DNA of 21,887 nucleotides, from NCBI GenBank assembly GCA_016291995.1, contig JAEEZV010000031.1, forward strand, positions 1-21,887, in the 5' to 3' direction. Each line of letters starts with the position of its first letter. Position 1 is the first letter of the stretch. The position numbers were made by a program, and so were the translations under genes. This stretch comes from Caryophanales bacterium (GTDB lineage: Bacteria > Bacillota_I > Bacilli_A > RF39 > UBA660). Below the pieces are notes generated by a model. It was not told the origin of the DNA and did not search any database. It worked only from the letters and a program-made list of their open reading frames with translations. This document shows positions 20,448 through 21,887 of this stretch, in pieces.

Positions 20448-21887
20448 ACATCCACCCTTGTTAGATTAACTATCTTTGAAGCTATTAATTGATAGTCATC
20501 CATTCTTTTTTCTACCTTACCGGTTATTTTAATTATATCATGTTTTTCTAAATTTTTGTTAATTTTATATAAATCTGGAAAAACTGTTACATCTATTTGT
20601 TTATATTCATCACTGGCTCTTAGGAAAGCCATAACATCATTATTCTTAGTAAATATTTCTTTAATATTCATTACTTCAAGAACTAATTCAATATATTTAT
20701 TATTATATTTTTCCATATTGAGAGTACTTAAGGAATTAGATTCTTTATATTTAGTGACAGGATGATTAGATAAATATATTCCAAAGGTATCAAACTCAAT
20801 ATTTACTAATTCTTCTTTCGTATATTCTGCCATTTCTGTTATTAATGGTTCTTCAATTTCGACGAGGCTATTTTCATCATATAAAGTAGCATAATTCATA
20901 ATATCATCAAGATTATTCATTAGTGTTCTACGATTATACTTCATATTATCAAATGATCCAGATAATATTAGAAATTCTAATACTTTTCTATTTATACCTT
21001 TATTTACGGTTCTTCTGGCAAAATCAATAAAGCTTTTATAACTGCCCTTTTCTCTTTCTTTTAAGATAATACTAGTAACGCTAGTGCCAACATTTCTAAT
21101 TAGAGATAATGGACAAATTATATTTTTATTACTAATGATATATGTCTGTGATGATAAGTTAATATCAGGAAGTAATACTTTGACATTGTTTTGTCTCAAT
21201 TTAGATATATAATTGCTAGTTTTATTTTCATTACTAATAGCACTTGATAATAGTGATAACATAAAGTAACTATAGAAATGAGTCTTTAGAAAGGCCATTT
21301 TATAAGCTATCATTGCATATGATACAGCATGGGATTTATTGAAACCATAATTAGCAAATTTTAAGATTAGATCATATATTTTTGTAGCTATTTCTTTACT
21401 GTAACCATTTTTAATACTTCCAGAAATAAATTTTTCTTTTTCATGAATAAGAACTTCTTCTTTTTTCTTAGAGATAGCTCTTCTCAAATTATCGGCTTCA
21501 CCTAAAGTATATCCGGCCATTTTTACTGCTATTTGCATTATTTGTTCTTGATAGATAATAATACCGTAAGTTTCTTTTAAGATATCAGTTAAACTAGGAT
21601 CTAGGTAATCTACCGCTACTTTACCACTTCTTCTTTTTAGGTATTCGGGAATGCTATCCATTGGTCCTGGACGATACAACGACGTAGCAGCTACGATATC
21701 ATTAAAGCTATTTACTTTTAATTCTTTTAAGAATTTAATCATACCGGGAGCTTCGAATTGGAATATTCCTTCGGTTTCACCCTTAGCAAATAAATTAAAT
21801 GTTTCTTTATCATCTAAAGGAATATTGGCAAAAGTAATATTTAAGCCGGTATCTTTTCTAATATTATTTATTACTTCGTCAATAAGG
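20444..21887 (-). CDS. dnaE: DNA polymerase III alpha subunit (DnaE), C-terminal 480 residues
   Basis: The frame enters from the right edge, beginning LIDEVINNIRKDTGLNITFA. Then come DDKETFNLFAKGETEGIFQFE and DIVAATSLYRPGPMDSIPEYLKRR, which are finger and palm segments of DnaE. The Mg-binding Asp residues of the palm lie outside the window. YGIIIYQEQIMQIAVKMAGY, NKSHAVSYAMIAYKMAFLKTHFY and the helix-hairpin-helix region (SLIRNVGTSVTSIILKERE) follow. A C-terminal OB fold (about residues 395-475 of the visible part) ends IASKIVNLTRVDV. This is the DnaE rather than PolC type: there is no exonuclease insert in what is seen. The end is a TGA overlapping the next ATG, and the length from the palm matches the family. 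Internal Met codons in the track are not starts. Confidence 0.95.
   Translation of the reverse strand, partial: LIDEVINNIRKDTGLNITFANIPLDDKETFNLFAKGETEGIFQFEAPGMIKFLKELKVNSFNDIVAATSLYRPGPMDSIPEYLKRRSGKVAVDYLDPSLTDILKETYGIIIYQEQIMQIAVKMAGYTLGEADNLRRAISKKKEEVLIHEKEKFISGSIKNGYSKEIATKIYDLILKFANYGFNKSHAVSYAMIAYKMAFLKTHFYSYFMLSLLSSAISNENKTSNYISKLRQNNVKVLLPDINLSSQTYIISNKNIICPLSLIRNVGTSVTSIILKEREKGSYKSFIDFARRTVNKGINRKVLEFLILSGSFDNMKYNRRTLMNNLDDIMNYATLYDENSLVEIEEPLITEMAEYTKEELVNIEFDTFGIYLSNHPVTKYKESNSLSTLNMEKYNNKYIELVLEVMNIKEIFTKNNDVMAFLRASDEYKQIDVTVFPDLYKINKNLEKHDIIKITGKVEKRMDDYQLIASKIVNLTRVDV

Noticed and set aside
1..21887. TGA read as tryptophan (Mycoplasma-type code), suggested by the very low GC
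   Set aside because: Complete genes end in TGA at 217, 10083 and 20446 in positions expected for their families, overlapping next starts or a terminator, and Trp is encoded by TGG throughout.
1..21887. CRISPR array, tRNA/rRNA genes, insertion sequences, phage genes
   Set aside because: No regularly spaced direct repeats, no cloverleaf or rRNA-like GC-rich islands, and no transposase or integrase motifs were seen. Gene content is core and envelope-related.

Overview
This is a very AT-rich, gene-dense stretch of a low-GC Bacillota genome. The content fits an uncultured, host-associated member of the Bacilli (RF39 or Erysipelotrichia-like); that placement is inference from gene content, not from a marker tree. 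It has RNase J, a DnaE-type polymerase III alpha subunit, EF-4/LepA, HemW, PASTA and InlB-type surface domains, a YetF/DUF421 protein and strong GGAGG/AGGTGA Shine-Dalgarno sites. Several genes end in TGA, and they end where their families end or in tight overlap with the next gene. The standard bacterial code is therefore used, not the Mycoplasma code in which TGA is Trp.

Layout on the minus strand, in transcription order from the right: the C-terminal part of dnaE, overlapping by ATGA a lipoprotein with four InlB B-repeats (21887-19512). Next is an operon of a membrane-anchored unknown protein, a membrane protein with two solute-binding-like domains and a degenerate GGDEF domain, and a YihY/BrkB membrane protein (19438-15998). 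Then comes a large prepilin-like protein followed by ung and hemW (15940-13478). After that an operon of MscS channel, HD-domain protein, a long PRPP synthetase and three consecutive prepilin-like genes (13375-9690). Plus-strand rodA, a YrzE/TIGR04086-like membrane protein and RNase J alternate with two minus-strand singletons, a 94-aa unknown and a DUF421 protein (9666-5395). Left of RNase J are a PASTA plus polysaccharide deacetylase protein coupled to a tiny prepilin-like gene, then tgt, lepA, a 127-aa unknown, and the start of a secreted protein cut by the window edge (5220-1).

Themes. (1) Five separate genes carry class III (type IV pilin-like) prepilin leaders. None of the pilus motor, platform or peptidase genes is here, so pilus parts look scattered among housekeeping operons. 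(2) Much of the rest concerns the envelope: SEDS protein, deacetylase, lipoprotein, MscS, YihY, DUF421. (3) The regulatory layout is extremely compressed. Ten intrinsic terminators overlap or abut stop codons, three of them serve convergent genes from both sides, and in several places the next promoter's -35 lies inside the preceding terminator. No tRNA, rRNA, CRISPR array, insertion sequence or phage gene was seen, and no gene-free gap exceeds 300 bases.
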